Of a stretch of DNA of 64,000 bases, positions 30,020-41,662 are shown piece after piece. The number at the start of each line of letters is the position of its first letter. The first letter of the stretch is position 1. This DNA comes from Notospermus geniculatus (Eukaryota > Nemertea > Pilidiophora > Heteronemertea > Lineidae): the NCBI GenBank assembly GCA_002633025.1, contig NMRB01000165.1, forward strand, positions 66,933 through 130,932. Reading direction: 5' to 3'. The position numbers and the translations under genes were made by a program. Under the pieces are notes generated by a model. It had not been told where the DNA came from. It did no database searches and saw only the letters and a program-made list of their open reading frames with translations.

Positions 30020-32054
30020 GTATGTATCGATATGTTGCATAGCGTAACAAGAAACGGTGAAATGATGAATCTCAGTCTCACTTCTCAATCAATCTCATGA
30101 TCTGATGCAGTGAATGAGTGATGACTGATGAGATAGTGCATGAGTGTCTGCATGCAGCTACGCCTAGCTACTCTCTCTCTATCCTCATAGGCCTGTCAAT
30201 CATGCATTCATCACACTCGATCTTAAAATCTCTCTCCCTCCATGCCCCCCTAGGGCAGGCCTACATGTAGGCCTAGTCACTAGTAGTTAGTCTTTCTGAC
30301 TGAGTGACAGTGAAATTTTGCTGCACTAGGCCCAGGCCCAGGCCCAGGCCTAGGCCTTGTCAAGATCTGAGAGAGAGGCCTGTGGCTAGTGACTGACTGA
30401 GATTCGGGGCCTAGCCTTGTATAAGAACTTTCCATTTTGGTTTCAGGAGTTGTTACTTAAAAATTCACGACATCGTGATGTGATTCTCATTGTCATCTTT
30501 TCTTGTGTTGCTGTTGGGACATGTGGGAAATTCATGGTTTCCAGGATGTGACCTCACAACGCCTGCCATTGCTGGCTTCGACATCATGTCATTAAGAAGA
30601 GGGGGCAATAATGCAAAAGCTGACATCCTCTGTAGGCAAAAGACACACCCCAACACAACAACTGTTCCATCCTGAAAACCATGAATAGTCAGCTCCTCGT
30701 TCTGATCGAAGACCCTGAGCCTGAGAACACCGGAACAAAAGGATTTGACTTCGAGGATTCTAAGCTAAGGGTTCGACATGACGACCCCGCGACGAGATCA
30801 AAGTTTTGTAGATTTCAGCTGGAGTTATGTTGATTTGGATGAACACTGCCAGCAGGTATTGCCTGCAGGTTCATTTCCATTGCTTCATCCTCGTCGCTGT
30901 TGCAGAACCAGAAGAATGTTAAACCTGGGTTATATCTAGGCCTTTTTAGAGAGGCGCTGCACCGTGCCCCTAAAAGGCGGTGCCGCTGTGCCCATTTTTT
31001 AACCCCCAAGGGTGCCGTGCCCCTAAAAAAAATTTTTTAAAGGTTTTAGTAGGCCCTACCCCCAGACTCTCTGTCATGGTTCCTTTTGGTCATATCACCT
31101 TAGAAACTGGCCTGAATTGGCTGTTGACTGTAGTTGTAGAAACCTTTTTAACTGACAAGCTTCTCAAATTCCGTTACCGGTAGTAGAAATGTCGCGAATG
31201 AAAGTGCCCTTTTCTAGGTTGAAGTGCCCTTTTCACAAAGTTTGCACCATGCCCATCTGAAATCCTAGATATAACCCTGTAAACTTCACTTGAGTCCACA
31301 TTACATGTATCTAATCATGCTAATAGGGCCTTCCATAGAAACCAAAGCAAATATATTTCAGTGCTAATGAGATTGTATTGATCCAGTGTTGATGGATCCC
31401 TTGTGATAGCTATGTGCAGCTTACCTAGAAACAATTTCAAGGTGTTTAGAGCTGTGCTGGCAGGTTTGTCCATAATTCCTCGATTTGCGGATGGTACATG
31501 TACAACATATGTATGTTTGATCTATTTAGCAGTTAGGTGGTTTATTACTGCACTTCCAGGCAACACCACCGATGACCGTGACTGATACAGTTGCACACCA
31601 CACAACTGACGGGACGACATTCAGACTAATGCAAATCCCAACCAAACATTTTATTACACTTTATTGATCAGGAATCGATGGATCGCTAATCCAGACTCGC
31701 CTGACCTGGACAGAATGTGTGTTTGCCACTGATGTGGGTCAGGACGAAAACGAATGGAATTCATGATCATCTGATCGTATCCTTGGTAACGCCAGCCATT
31801 TCTTTCACACCTGATTGGTTAATGATGGAAAAAGCAATCACTCTCCCATTTCTTCCACTTGATATATCTTTTGTCATGTCTGAGTACACTAACAGTTTTA
31901 GGCTTGGTAGATTTTATCACATCGATTATCAGCTGTTGTAAAAAAGGATGTATTGGAAGGAGAAGCAAACTGGGGGAGGATTCCTAATGTTTAGTTCGAG
32001 AGGGACAGATATGGCAGATAACTTGGGCATTTGTTGACCAAATGAGATCCACTA
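30020..32054 (+). other. Intron interior of the MGNC gene, no further gene seen
   Basis: Holds a CCCAGG/CCTAGG-rich tract (30325-30355) and ordinary A/T-rich sequence. The CCCCTAAA/GTGCC phrases near 30960-31260 look like the inside of an old hAT-like element without readable ends. Confidence 0.35.
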
Positions 32055-32057
32055 TAC

Positions 32058-32284
32058 AGAGCTTGTGCAGATGACATCATCATGGAAAAATCCGCCATCT
32101 TGACGGTCATATTGACGTCAAGCAATGTTGGCGACCCACGTGGTGCAGTTTGTCGTCAGCGCAATTGGAGTGTGTGCGTCTTCAACCATGATGCGGTCTA
32201 CACGTGGCGCACTTTGTCATCGATGTCAGCATGGTGGACCGCCTGTCAAAAGTGACGTCATAATGAGCCACTGCACAAGCTCTA
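32058..32284. mobile_element. MITE with AGAGCTTGTGCAG ends and internal CRE-like sites
   Basis: AGAGCTTGTGCAG at left and its inverse CTGCACAAGCTCT at right; TA-rich edges. TGACATCATCATGG near the left end and TGACGTCATAATG near the right are CRE-like. Same architecture as 51200-51405. Confidence 0.7.
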
Positions 32285-33104
32285 TTAGTGTGTGATGGGC
32301 ATCTCTGAATCCTCCAACAATATTCGGATATTCCAGTTGATCTACTTACATGTATACCGGTAGTGTGTTCTATTCTACTTGATAACCATCATTCATACAA
32401 TTTTGCAAATTCACCCTCTTTACTACCGGTATATCAGCTACACTGTAGAAGAAAGAGCTGGTAGAGTTGGTCATCAGTACTGGAGTCTGCTCTGAGGTGG
32501 CCGGGACAGAAGGTGTTCTATCATTCATCATTGATCCAGTGTTTGTCCAATGCTCTGCTTGGAGAACTAGGATAAATAAACTCCTATAATATATAGGAAA
32601 CATAAAATATTGTGAATGCCTTCCAGATATTTGATTACATGAATGTCAGTTTACATTGAGTGGTGGAAACTACTCACAGTCACCCAGCATGCATGTGGAG
32701 GTCCAGAGTAGGATCAATGGGACAGCATAATTATTGCCCATCTTTGGGCATCTGCCAAGTCTAGTGCCAGCTGATGAACTATTCACAGTACTCTGATACA
32801 GTTTCATTTGCTCAGCGATGGCTTTTGCATTATCATGTTTCTAATCCTGATCTTGAGCTCTACTACTTTTGGTATCAGGGAGAATTGGTGAAAAAAATAC
32901 AGGCTGTTTGTATGGCAGTATGATTTGGTTTAACTCTCTTCATTGCCATCTCGTGTACATGTAACATGATGCCTGGTCTGGACTGGGTTACAATTGTGGC
33001 TGATTCATTGAAAATGAAGAAAAAAGTGTTCTGCATCACAACAGTCTGACATCAATCCAGTGTGTAACATTTCTTCATTGATCGAAAGCCAGTGTGCTGT
33101 TTTC

Positions 33105-33687
33105 TATGGCGCGTATTTCCCGCAAAAACCTAAAAAGAATTATATGCTACGTACATAGGTAGGCCTAGGCTTGTATCTAGGACTACCGGTACTTTAACAT
33201 CCGACGTTGCTACTGTGGCGGTGTATATACGCTCTATAGGCCTACACTGGCCACGATGATGCAACGACCGTGCTGATAACATAAGAGGCGTGCTCACAAG
33301 GAGCTTACATATATTTCCGTCAGATGTCAGCACCCATTCTGAGTGCTGCTGCCATCTGTCGAGAACATATGTAAGCTCCTTGTGAGCACGCCTCTTATGT
33401 TATCAGCACGGTCATTGCATCATCGAGGCCAGTGTTTTGAGCGTATATACACCGCTACAGTAGCAATCAGAATGGGTGCTGACATCTGTCGGGAATACAA
33501 GTAAGCTCCTTGTGAGCACGCCTCTGATGTTATCAGCACGGTCGTTGCATCATCGTGGCCAGTGTTTTGAGCGTATATACACAGCTAGTAGCAACGCCGG
33601 GTGTTAAAATACCCGTAGTTTAGATACAAGCCTACGTATACATAGAATATAAGTCGTTTTAGGTTTTTGCGGGAAATACGCGCCATA
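33105..33687. mobile_element. Foldback element, 583 bp, 6-bp target duplication
   Basis: Ends TATGGCGCGTATTTCCCGCA and its inverse; gttttc flanks both sides (33099-33104, 33688-33693). A roughly 150-bp internal block (CAAGGAGCTTAC, GTGCTGATAACATAAGAGGC, TGCATCAT, GCGTATATAC) is present once in the left arm and twice in the right half. It interrupts the first unit of the minisatellite that follows. Confidence 0.85.
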
Positions 33688-34745
33688 GTTTTCAATGTCT
33701 GACATGTGGTTACTAAATAAAAAGTGTACCTCTTCTGGGCCATGATGCTGAAGATGCTGTTTTCAATGTCTGACATGTGGTTACTAAAGAAACAGTTTAC
33801 CTCTTCTGGGCCATGATGCTGAAGATGCTGTTTTCAATGTCTGACATGTGGTTACTAAATAAACAGTTTACTTCTTCTGGGCCATGATGCTGAAGATGCT
33901 GTTTTCAATGTCTGACATGTGGTTACTAAATAAACAGTTTACTTCTTCTGGGCCATGATGCTGAAGATGCTGTTTTCAATGTCTGACATGTGGTTACTAA
34001 ATAAACAGTTTACTTCTTCTGGGCCATGATGCTGAAGATGCTGTTTTCAATGTCTGACATGTGGTTACTAAATAAACAGTTTACTTCTTCTGGGCCATGA
34101 TGCTGAAGATGCTGTTTTCAATGTCTGACATGTGGTTACTAAATAAACAGTTTACTTCTTCTGGGCCATGATGCTGAAGATGCTGTTTTCAATGTCTGAC
34201 ATGTGGTTACTAAATAAACAGTTTACTTCTTCTGGGCCATGATGCTGAAGATGCTGTTTTCAATGTCTGACATGTGGTTACTAAATAAACAGTTTACTTC
34301 TTCTGGGCCATGATGCTGAAGATGCTGTTTTCAATGTCTGACATGTGGTTACTAAATAAACAGTTTACTTCTTCTGGGCCATGATGCTGAAGATGCTGTT
34401 TTCAATGTCTGACATGTGGTTACTAAATAAACAGTTTACTTCTTCTGGGCCATGATGCTGAAGATGCTGTTTTCAATGTCTGACATGTGGTTACTAAATA
34501 AACAGTTTACCTCTTCTGGGCCATGATGCTGAAGATGCTGTTTCCAATGTCTGACATGTGGTTACTAAATAAACAGTTTACCTCTTCTGGGCCATGATGC
34601 TGAAGATGCTGTTTTCAATGTCTGACTTGTGGTTACTAAATATACAGTTTACTTCTTCTGGGCCATGATGCTGAAGATGCTGTTTCCAATGTCTGACATG
34701 TGGTTACTAAATAAACAGTTTACCTCTTCTGGGCCATGATGCTGA
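33688..34745. repeat. 71-bp minisatellite, about 15 copies
   Basis: Unit: CTGACATGTGGTTACTAAAT .. AAACAGTTTACTTCTTCTGG .. GCCATGATGCTGAAGATGCT .. GTTTTCAATGT, 71 bp. The central copies are almost identical; outer ones vary (CCTCTTCTGG, CTTGTGG, TTTCCAATG). The unit length is not a multiple of 3, so no repeat protein is encoded. It lies in the large intron of the MGNC gene. Confidence 0.95.
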
Positions 34746-35287
34746 CGTTGAAGACAAATAAAACTGTGAAAAGGTTCATGTTTTCCTTCCCTTCTTTAAG
34801 GAAGGCCTTTAACAGTTCTGTAACTGTCTCAATGAACAGGATATCTTTTTCATTGGAGAGTTGTGTGGCCAAATGAATGGGCTGATTTCAAGATTCATCT
34901 GGATTTAGAAGAATTAAAAATGTCATTCTCGTCACATCACACATTTTGGTCCCAAATGCCAATTCTTCCTGTGTTCAGCAAATACAAGAAAAACATGAAA
35001 TCTTTCTGGCTGCAAATTGTGATCAGATCGTACAAATAATCCTTTGGCGTCACATCATTATCGTTGGGCAAGCTTGAAATTACACAATTTGCCACATGAT
35101 ATCACAGAGCAGTGTATCCCCACCAGCAATGGTCAGTGTCGATAAATATTGATATTGTGGGCTATAGACAGATTAGGTGAAGATGAATGCTTGGCTGTGC
35201 AAATGGAATCCTCATAAGAACAACTCCATCTCAATGCAGGTAGAATTTTTCTTTCTGGCCAAAGACCACCGGCAGCCAACTTCCGTC

Positions 35288-36032
35288 ATGGCATAATGCA
35301 TTTAATGTCGTCATTCTGGCATTTTTCTAGAGATCTTGTTTCTGTTTTTTAGGTAAATTACATGACGTTGCAGGTCTTCTAATAGCAGAATGTGCCTCTT
35401 ACAGATGTAATGCCAGTATTGCAGTTACCAAGTCATGTTTTGGTTTGTGGTGCGGCTTGCTACATAGTGACACAAGCTTGATTTAGGAGCCCGGTGGTGT
35501 AGTGGTTCGGGTCTCCAACTAGTGGTCAGGGGGTCCCAGGTTCGAATCCCACTGGGCGTGATACTTTGGGCAAGTCTCTTTGCCTCACTGGCCTCTCTCC
35601 ACCCAGGGGTATAAATGGGTACCAGTTGGAAATGCTCAATTGTAGCGCTGAATGGGCAGCTCATCTGAGTTCTACTGAAGGTTTCAGGATAGACCCGGGG
35701 GTAAAGTGTAAAGTCGGATGATAACCTCAACCGTAGTTGATATCAGACTATAAACCCAAAACTTTAACTTTAATTTTTAGCCAATATGATAAATGTACTG
35801 TAGTTGTAGGGCATCTTTCAAGCATCCTCCCCTACAGGGGTTTTTGCCTTTCTTCTCATATCCGTTCACGTTTTGTGAGCCCTGCTGTGGGAGGATGTCT
35901 TTCAAGGTGTCTGCTACGAGAAATTCCTTGTGGAATGGCTTGTGATGGTGAATTGCCCTCCACCACAATGATACTGAAAGGATGTTTGGAATTCTCCCTT
36001 CCTCAAAGTGCTTACTTTGGTCTCCATCTGAA
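35288..36032. repeat. Segment duplicated in tandem, copy 1
   Basis: Matches 36188-37211: GTCATTCTGGCATTTTTCTA, GGTAAATTACATGACGTTGC, AGCTTGATTTAGGAGCC, CAACCGTAGTTGATATCAGA and CTTACTTTGGTCTCCATCTGA in the same order. This copy lacks the LINE fragment present at 36321-36629 and keeps an intact SINE head. Confidence 0.9.
35487..35560 (+). repeat. tRNA-derived SINE head
   Basis: GAGCCCGGTGGTGTAGTGGT ... CCCAGGTTCGAATCCCACTG: A box TGGTGTAGTGG, B box GGTTCGAATCC, near-tRNA spacing. The downstream body runs at least to about 35760 with (AACTTT) repeats at its end. Confidence 0.8.
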
Positions 36033-36320
36033 ATCCAATATGGCCGCCAGGTGGCATAACCCAAAAATCATCAAAGTCTTTTCTGGGAATGACTTGACCC
36101 AGATTGCTCATAACTGATATGTACATGTACCCTCTGTCATTAGACTATTATGTCCAACCCAGTGAGCACATGGTCCATGGACCATTTCATTAATATTGTC
36201 ATTCTGGCATTTTCTAGAGATCTTGTTCCTGTTTTTAAGGTAAATTACATGACGTTGCAGGTCTTCTAACAGCAGAATGTGCCTCATACAGATGTAGTAT
36301 TGCAGTTACCAAGTCACGTT

Positions 36321-36600
36321 CGGCTGACCAGCGCCTCCTGTCTGTTCCAAGAACAAAAACAAAGAGGTTCGGTGACAGGTCTTTCAGACAGGTGGCGCCT
36401 GGTCTGTGGAACGCTCTGCCTTGCGACGTCAGGATGGCCGAGTCAGTGACTTCTTTTAAAAGGCTTCTTAAAACATATTTTTTTGCACAATGTTTTAACG
36501 AAATTGTTTAATTCCTTTCTTCTATATGTAATTAAATGTTTTAATGTTTTATGTAAAGCGCCTTAGAGCCTTTAGGAATAAGGCGCTATATAAATGTTGT

Positions 36601-36629
<29 letters not shown>
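36321..36629 (+). mobile_element. 5'-truncated CR1/L2-type LINE, 3' end
   Basis: Only the last codons of ORF2 and the 3' UTR are present, ending GGCGCTATATAAATGTTGTA and an (ATA/TAA)n microsatellite tail (about 36600-36629). Such tails are usual for CR1/L2 relatives. Copy 1 of the duplicated segment is continuous here, so this is an insertion relative to it. Confidence 0.85.
36323..36511 (+). CDS. LINE ORF2 C-terminal fragment
   Basis: ADQRLLSVPRTKTKRFGDRS then FRQVAPGLWNALPCDVRMAE and SFKRLLKTYFF before TAA: the (R.F...AP.LWN.LP..(L/V)R......FK..LK.YLF) signature found at the end of CR1/L2-clade reverse transcriptases. No start codon; fragment only. Confidence 0.85.
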   Translation, partial: ADQRLLSVPRTKTKRFGDRSFRQVAPGLWNALPCDVRMAESVTSFKRLLKTYFFAQCFNEIV

Positions 36630-36631
<2 letters not shown>

Positions 36632-36685
36632 TTTGGTGTGTGGTGCGGCTTGCTACATGTACATAGTGACACAAGCTTGATTTAG

Positions 36686-36746
36686 GAGCCCGGTGGTGTA
36701 GTGTAGTGGTCAGGGGGGGTCCCAGGTTCGAATCCCACTGGGCGTG
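36686..36746 (+). repeat. tRNA-derived SINE head with internal deletion
   Basis: Copy of 35487-35560 in the second duplicated segment, lacking about 13 bp between the A and B boxes and with extra G in the GGGGGG run. Confidence 0.75.
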
Positions 36747-37645
36747 AGACTTTGGGCAAGTCTCTTTGCCTCACTGGCCTCTCTCCACCCAGGAGTATAA
36801 ATGGGTACCAGTCGGAAATGCTCAATTGTAGCGCTGAATGGGCAGCTCATCTGAGTTCTACTGAAGGTTTCAGGATAGACCCGGGGGTAAAGTGTAAAGT
36901 CGGATGATAACCTCAACCGTAGTTGATATCAGACTATAAACCCAAAACTTTAACTTTAATTTTTAGCCAATATGATAAATGTACTGTAGGGCATCTTTCA
37001 AGCATCCTCCCCTACAGCGGTTTTTGCCTTTCTTCTCATATCCGTTCACGTTTTGTGAGCCCTGCTGTGGGAGGATGTCTTTCAAGGTGTCTGCTACGAG
37101 AAATTCCTTGTGGAATGACTTTGTGATGGTGAATTGCCCTCCACCACAATGATACTGAAAGGATGTTTGGAATTCTCCCTTCCTCAAAGTGCTTACTTTG
37201 GTCTCCATCTGAGCATTCATTCAATGGGCCTCAACCTTGGAAGCATGATGACAAACATGTGACAACCTTTGGATTCCGACAACACCCACTCAACCGCATC
37301 ACCATCCTATTACATTTTCATAAATTGCTTGTTTGTGATGAAAGCAGGCATGGTTCACCGTTGAGGGTCGGCTTCTTTTGTTGCCTATTACGCATTGCTC
37401 GAGATCACTGTCGAAGATACATGTAAGTAATTAGGGCAATTGAATCTGATGATGAACTGGGGTTTGCTGCTGATGAGATCAAAGCGGTTTTGTGGAGAGA
37501 CCTCGGTGGGTTCAGAAATTGGATGGGAAGGTAATATTGTATGGTAAGGTTTTCATGGAAGATGTCAATAGAGTTGTGTGATATTCAGCATACCGGTATA
37601 CCATTCAGTGAATCCCATGCAGAAATGAGCACCTGACTTAGTGAA

Positions 37646-37768
37646 GATGGGGATTTGGCCTAGTGGTTAAGGCGTGCTGCCCCTTAGTGCTGTGATTGAT
37701 TGATGCCTTATGCGAGGGTCCGTGGGTTCGAGTCCGGCAGGAAGCTATGTCTCTCACCTTAGAAACCT
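37646..37768 (+). repeat. tRNA-derived SINE (Ser/Leu-like)
   Basis: GGGGATTTGGCCTAGTGGTT AAGGCGTGCTG ... GTGGGTTCGAGTCCGGCAGG: A box TGGCCTAGTGG, B box GGTTCGAGTCC, with a long variable arm. Other copies, both reversed, at 20418 and 41541. Confidence 0.8.
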
Positions 37769-37887
37769 GTTATTATTTCATGACAAATGAACAGTGCCTG
37801 TCATTGGTGTCCAAGCTGTAAGAGAGTCCAAAATCCCTCCATGCCCCAAATGGTTCTGTACAAGTGTCTTCCAATTTCTCTTTTCAG

Positions 37888-37936
37888 GAAATATCTCAGA
37901 ACGCGTTATAATGTGGAAAGAGACTTTTCTATTGAG
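37888..37936 (+). CDS. Second exon of the unrecognised MGNC protein
   Basis: 49 nt between a strong acceptor (CCAATTTCTCTTTTCAG) and a strong donor (GTGAGT). Spliced to the exon at 29976 it completes an Arg codon and reads KYLRTRYNVERDFSIE, giving MGNCLRRCFGRFDKRKYLRT as the N terminus. The phases agree (2 then 0), there is no stop, and the sequence is basic then acidic, as expected behind a lipid anchor. The intron would be about 7.9 kb. No family is recognised. Confidence 0.55.
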
Positions 37937-37957
37937 GTGAGTAATGTCCAATAGCTT

Positions 37958-38750
37958 GCTTATTTGCCTGTGAGTGAGGATGACATCGCCTGAAGGATTC
38001 ATTTGTCGCTTGGCAAAGTGTGTTGATGCTGAAGGGCCAGACAGGCATCCAATTTCTTTTTATTACTTTCTAAAGTGGGTAAGCCAGAAAAAACCATGCT
38101 CCAGAGCATCATTTTCCCATTCCATTACCAAGAAGCTTTGAAAAGTAGGTATTGGGAGGACAATTTCAAGTGATTGTCAATGTCTTTTCTTTAGTGTTGC
38201 ATGATGCTAGTGGGTGGTATTAGTATGAGTCAATTTAGGCAGACGGTCAAAGAAAACAGGCCTAATCCTTGGAAAAAACAATTGTCTTCTTTGTCTTTTT
38301 CCAAGCTTTTTCTGTCTCCTTTTCCTACATGTAGCTTATCATAAGCCAGAGTAAGACAATTAGGCAGTAAAAGCTTGGTCTCTGTTATCCAGCTGCATTA
38401 CCAGAAATTCCAAGGAAATCCAAGCTCTTGCTTCTTGAAATAAGCCTGGCCCTGTCTTGTGATGTCTCCGTACAAGTTACCATTTATAATATACATGTAT
38501 CTGTCTTTTTTCATCTCACCAAATATGAGTTGTCCTTCCCTGATTATATTACATTCAGAGCAACCAGATATACACTTGGCAATACATCATCATGACTGTA
38601 TGTACACAGTCTGTGCATAAAATTCAGCCCCGAAGTCACTCCGCAGTTCGTGCCATATAGCTTAGTCTCCTTTGAAGTTTGAAACTAGGAGTTAATACCG
38701 AACGGCGATGTTGCAGAAGTGCTGTCCCTAAAGCCATGTACTCCTGCGTA
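37958..38750. repeat. Duplicated segment, copy 1
   Basis: Matches 39806-40714 closely (TTTGCCTGTGAGTGAGGATG .. GGGTGGTATTAGTATGAGTC .. CCATGTACTCCTGC). It begins just after the donor of the exon at 37888-37936. Lacks the MITE found at 40527 in the other copy. Confidence 0.9.
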
Positions 38751-39805
38751 TGGTAATGTGGTATGTGTTTGTTCTTAATCTAGTCTCTTCTATCATCCAC
38801 CACTTGCATTTAAAGCAGCCATTTTCAAAGGACATTTTTAAAGCAGTTGGAACTTTTCAATGGATTCCCACCTAATCCATGCTTTGATCCATCATATCTA
38901 CCTCCTGCGGAAGTTTTTGATTTTTCTTTGTTCTGATTCTATGGCATTTGGCATCAAGTTGCCTATTGTCATGTTCACCTGATGGTTGCGCCGTGATTGC
39001 TTTCCAAAGAACCCATTGTCAAAGCACTTCTGACTTTTACCAGTCTTCAAAGCATTTTTGGTTTTCCCCTCTAATGCAGCATACTGATAATAGAAGCGAA
39101 CAGGTCCTTTTTATTTCCTTTTTGTGACCTGTGACAGCAAAATCAGTCGGAATGCGCCCAAAAGACCCATCATTGTCCAAGGTGACACCAACAGTTTGTT
39201 GATTTCAGGATTGTCTGCCCATTGTGAAATTTGACTTCGTCCATTTCTGTTGTTTGGTGTCATCTTGGGTCTTCTTTCCGGCGTATTCCGACTCATTTTG
39301 CTGTTGTGTCACGGGTCACATTTATTGGTGGACTTTTGTGCAACGTTCTTGCTGGAAAAACAATTTGAAAGCCCGAGGAAACTGGAAGATAAAGCGTTAA
39401 TTGCCTCAAAAGGCGAACAACAGGTAAAAACTCCATCAGCAAGGTTCTTCATTCAAAAACTTCTCCTACAACTTTACTATGAAAAGCTCTGAATACTTCA
39501 TATTTCCTGCAGACATATTGATCGGTATGAGCTTTCATCCCTTGGGGTTCTATCGCTAATGGAAGAGAAAAGACCTTACACTGATAATAGGCAATAACAA
39601 GATTATCCTACACTTACCAGATGTACGGAGCAGAAGAGATTTCGTGAACTACTCCTGTTGATGTACGCTCGATGTGATTTTAAAAGAACTTCCTCAGTAT
39701 CTATTAAATTATATTTTGAAAACATGCACTCTTCAAAAAAAGGGCACCCTAAGCAAAAGGGCGGGTGTCCGGACACCCTGGACACCCCCCCTAGATCCGC
39801 CCCTG
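38751..39805. other. Unique spacer ending in a hAT-like terminal repeat
   Basis: No gene is supported. The last bases CTAGATCCGCCCCTG (to 39805) are a right end of the CAGGGG(C)GGATC hAT-like family, preceded by GGACACCC repeats. I could not find its left end. The second duplicated segment starts at the very next base. Confidence 0.45.
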
Positions 39806-40714
39806 GCTTATTTGCCTGTGAGTGAGGATGACATCGCCTGAAGGATTCATTTGTAGCTCGGCAAAGTGTGTTGATGCTGAAGGGCCAGACAGGCATCCAA
39901 TTTCTTATTATTTACTTTCTAAAGTGGGTAAGCAAGAAAAAAACATGCTAGAGCATCATTTTCCCAATCCATTACCAAGGAGCTTTGAAAAGTAGGTATT
40001 GGGAGGACAATTTCAAGTGATTGTCAATGTCTTTTCTTTAGTGTTGCATGATGCTAGTGGGTGGTATTAGTATGAGTCAATTTAGGCAGACGGTCACAGA
40101 AAACAGGCCTAATCCTTGGAAAAAACAATTGTCTTCTTTGTCTTTTTCGAAGCTTTTTCTGTCTCCTTTTCCTACATGTAGCTTATCATAAGCCAGAGTA
40201 AGACAATTAGGCAGTAAAAGCTTGGTCTCTGTTATCCAGCTGCATTACCAGAAATTCCAAGGAAATCCAAGCTCTTGCTTCTTGAAATAAGCCTGGCCCT
40301 GTCTTGTGATGTCTCCGTACAGTTACCATTTATAATATATCTGTCTTTTTTCATCTCACCAAAAATGAGTTGTCCTTCCCTGATTATATTACATTCAGAG
40401 CAACCAGATATACACTTGGCAATACATCATCGTGACTGTATGCACAGTCTGTGCATAAAATTCAGCCCCGAAGTCACTCCGCAGTTCGTGCCATATAGCT
40501 TAGTCTCCTTTGAAGTTTGAAACTAGGGCCCGTATTCTAGAAGCCTCCTTAACTCTAAGGTCCACTTTAAGCTTTTGTGTTCTGCCCTGAAAACAATAGC
40601 TGAAGGTAAACCTTAGACATAAGGACGCTTCTAGAATACGGCCCTAGGAGTTAATACCAAACGGCGATGTTGCAGAAGTGCTGTCCCTAAAGCCATGTAC
40701 TCCTGCATATCAGT
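39806..40714. repeat. Duplicated segment, copy 2 (with MITE)
   Basis: Second copy of 37958-38750, carrying the MITE at 40527-40643. It starts flush with the hAT-like end at 39805. Confidence 0.9.
40527..40643. mobile_element. MITE with GGCC(C)GTATTCTAGAAG ends, 117 bp
   Basis: GGCCCGTATTCTAGAAG and the inverse CTTCTAGAATACGGCC, flanked by ctag on both sides (40523-40526, 40644-40647). The paralogous segment reads ...AACTAGGAGTT... without it (about 38687), proving insertion with a 4-bp duplication. Confidence 0.9.
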
Positions 40715-40729
40715 TCGGGAAAACACAGA

Positions 40730-40803
40730 ATTCGGATATGTATCCAAATTCGGATATGGGTATCTGAATTTGAATACCCATATCCAAATTCAGATACCCC
40801 TAA
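40730..40803. repeat. Palindromic TATCCAAATTCGGATA cluster
   Basis: ATTCGGATATG, TATCCAAATTCGGATATGGG, TATCTGAATTTGAATACCCA and TATCCAAATTCAGATA form stacked hairpins. Confidence 0.7.
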
Positions 40804-41415
40804 ATCTTGAGTAAAGGGCTTAACTGAAGCCAGTGAAGGACACCCCAACTGCCCACCCAGGGCTACCACCTCTGTGAACAGCTTCACTTCGCAACTGCTT
40901 GGCTTCCATTTCTGAAGTAGACCCAAGACCTTGGACCCCATCATTTGCACACAAGTAGAAAGTACTGAGTTCTTCAGTGCAAAATAATGTACACATTTGA
41001 TGCACAGTGAAATGTACATGGATCGGATATAATTGCTGCTAACAGGCAAACGCTTCGGAAAGGGATTGTTTCTGATGGCTGTTTCTGACAGAGTGAGTGC
41101 CTTGATGAATATTTTAATCATGAAAGCTCTTCAGTATATGAAAACCCACAGTCAGTATGACATTTGGATTTTGACTGTGTCTTCAAGTTTCTATCAGAGG
41201 TCTATCCATGGTTTTTGCTACACCCAGAACTGCGGAGGGATTGGTGTCTTCTTTCGCTGAGTTCCAGACGGCCATGTAGAATTAGCGGAATCAGCAGATC
41301 TGGCGGATTTAGCGGATTCTGTATAAAATTGAATAAAATTCAATGATGAATGGAAACTAATTAAGTAATATAATTTTTCATGTGTCCCACAGATTATAAA
41401 GGACCGCAAAAATAC

Positions 41416-41515
41416 CTTTTACAGTCGGTAATCCAAATAGGGCAACAAACATGGTCCGCAGGAATAGTTTGGCCAGTTGCCATTCGCGACGCTGTTGCTG
41501 CTTTTCCTTTATAAC
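41416..41515 (-). CDS. Exon-like segment inside a foldback element
   Basis: On the minus strand a good acceptor (TTTTATTTCATATTCTGCACAG) and a GTATTT donor bound 100 nt reading VIKEKQQQRREWQLAKLFLR then TMFVALFGLPTVK. A basic/Gln-rich stretch running into a hydrophobic helix would suit an intracellular loop and membrane span. I do not recognise it. It may be a captured host exon or chance. Confidence 0.3.
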
Positions 41516-41540
41516 CTGTGCAGAATATGAAATAAAAATC

Positions 41541-41662
41541 GGGTTTCTAAGGTGAAAGACATTGCTTCCTACCAGGATCGAACCCACGAACCCTCGCATA
41601 TGGCATCAATCGCCAGCACTCAGGGGCACACGCCTTAAACCACTAGGCCAAATCCCCATCTT
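41541..41662 (-). repeat. tRNA-derived SINE (Ser/Leu-like), minus strand
   Basis: Reverse copy of the 37646 unit: GGGGATTTGGCCTAGTGGTT, and B box GGTTCGATCC-type on the minus strand. Nested in the foldback element. Confidence 0.75.

Larger units (their letters stand above)
36188..37211. repeat. Segment duplicated in tandem, copy 2 (with LINE insertion)
   Basis: Second copy of 35288-36032, about 280 bp longer because of the LINE 3' end at 36321-36629. Small indels also differ, including loss of TCGGGTCTCCAAC inside the SINE head. Confidence 0.9.

Noticed and set aside
35487-35560. Functional tRNA gene
   Set aside because: A and B boxes are present, but acceptor and anticodon arms do not pair well and several copies with longer shared bodies exist, so it is a SINE.
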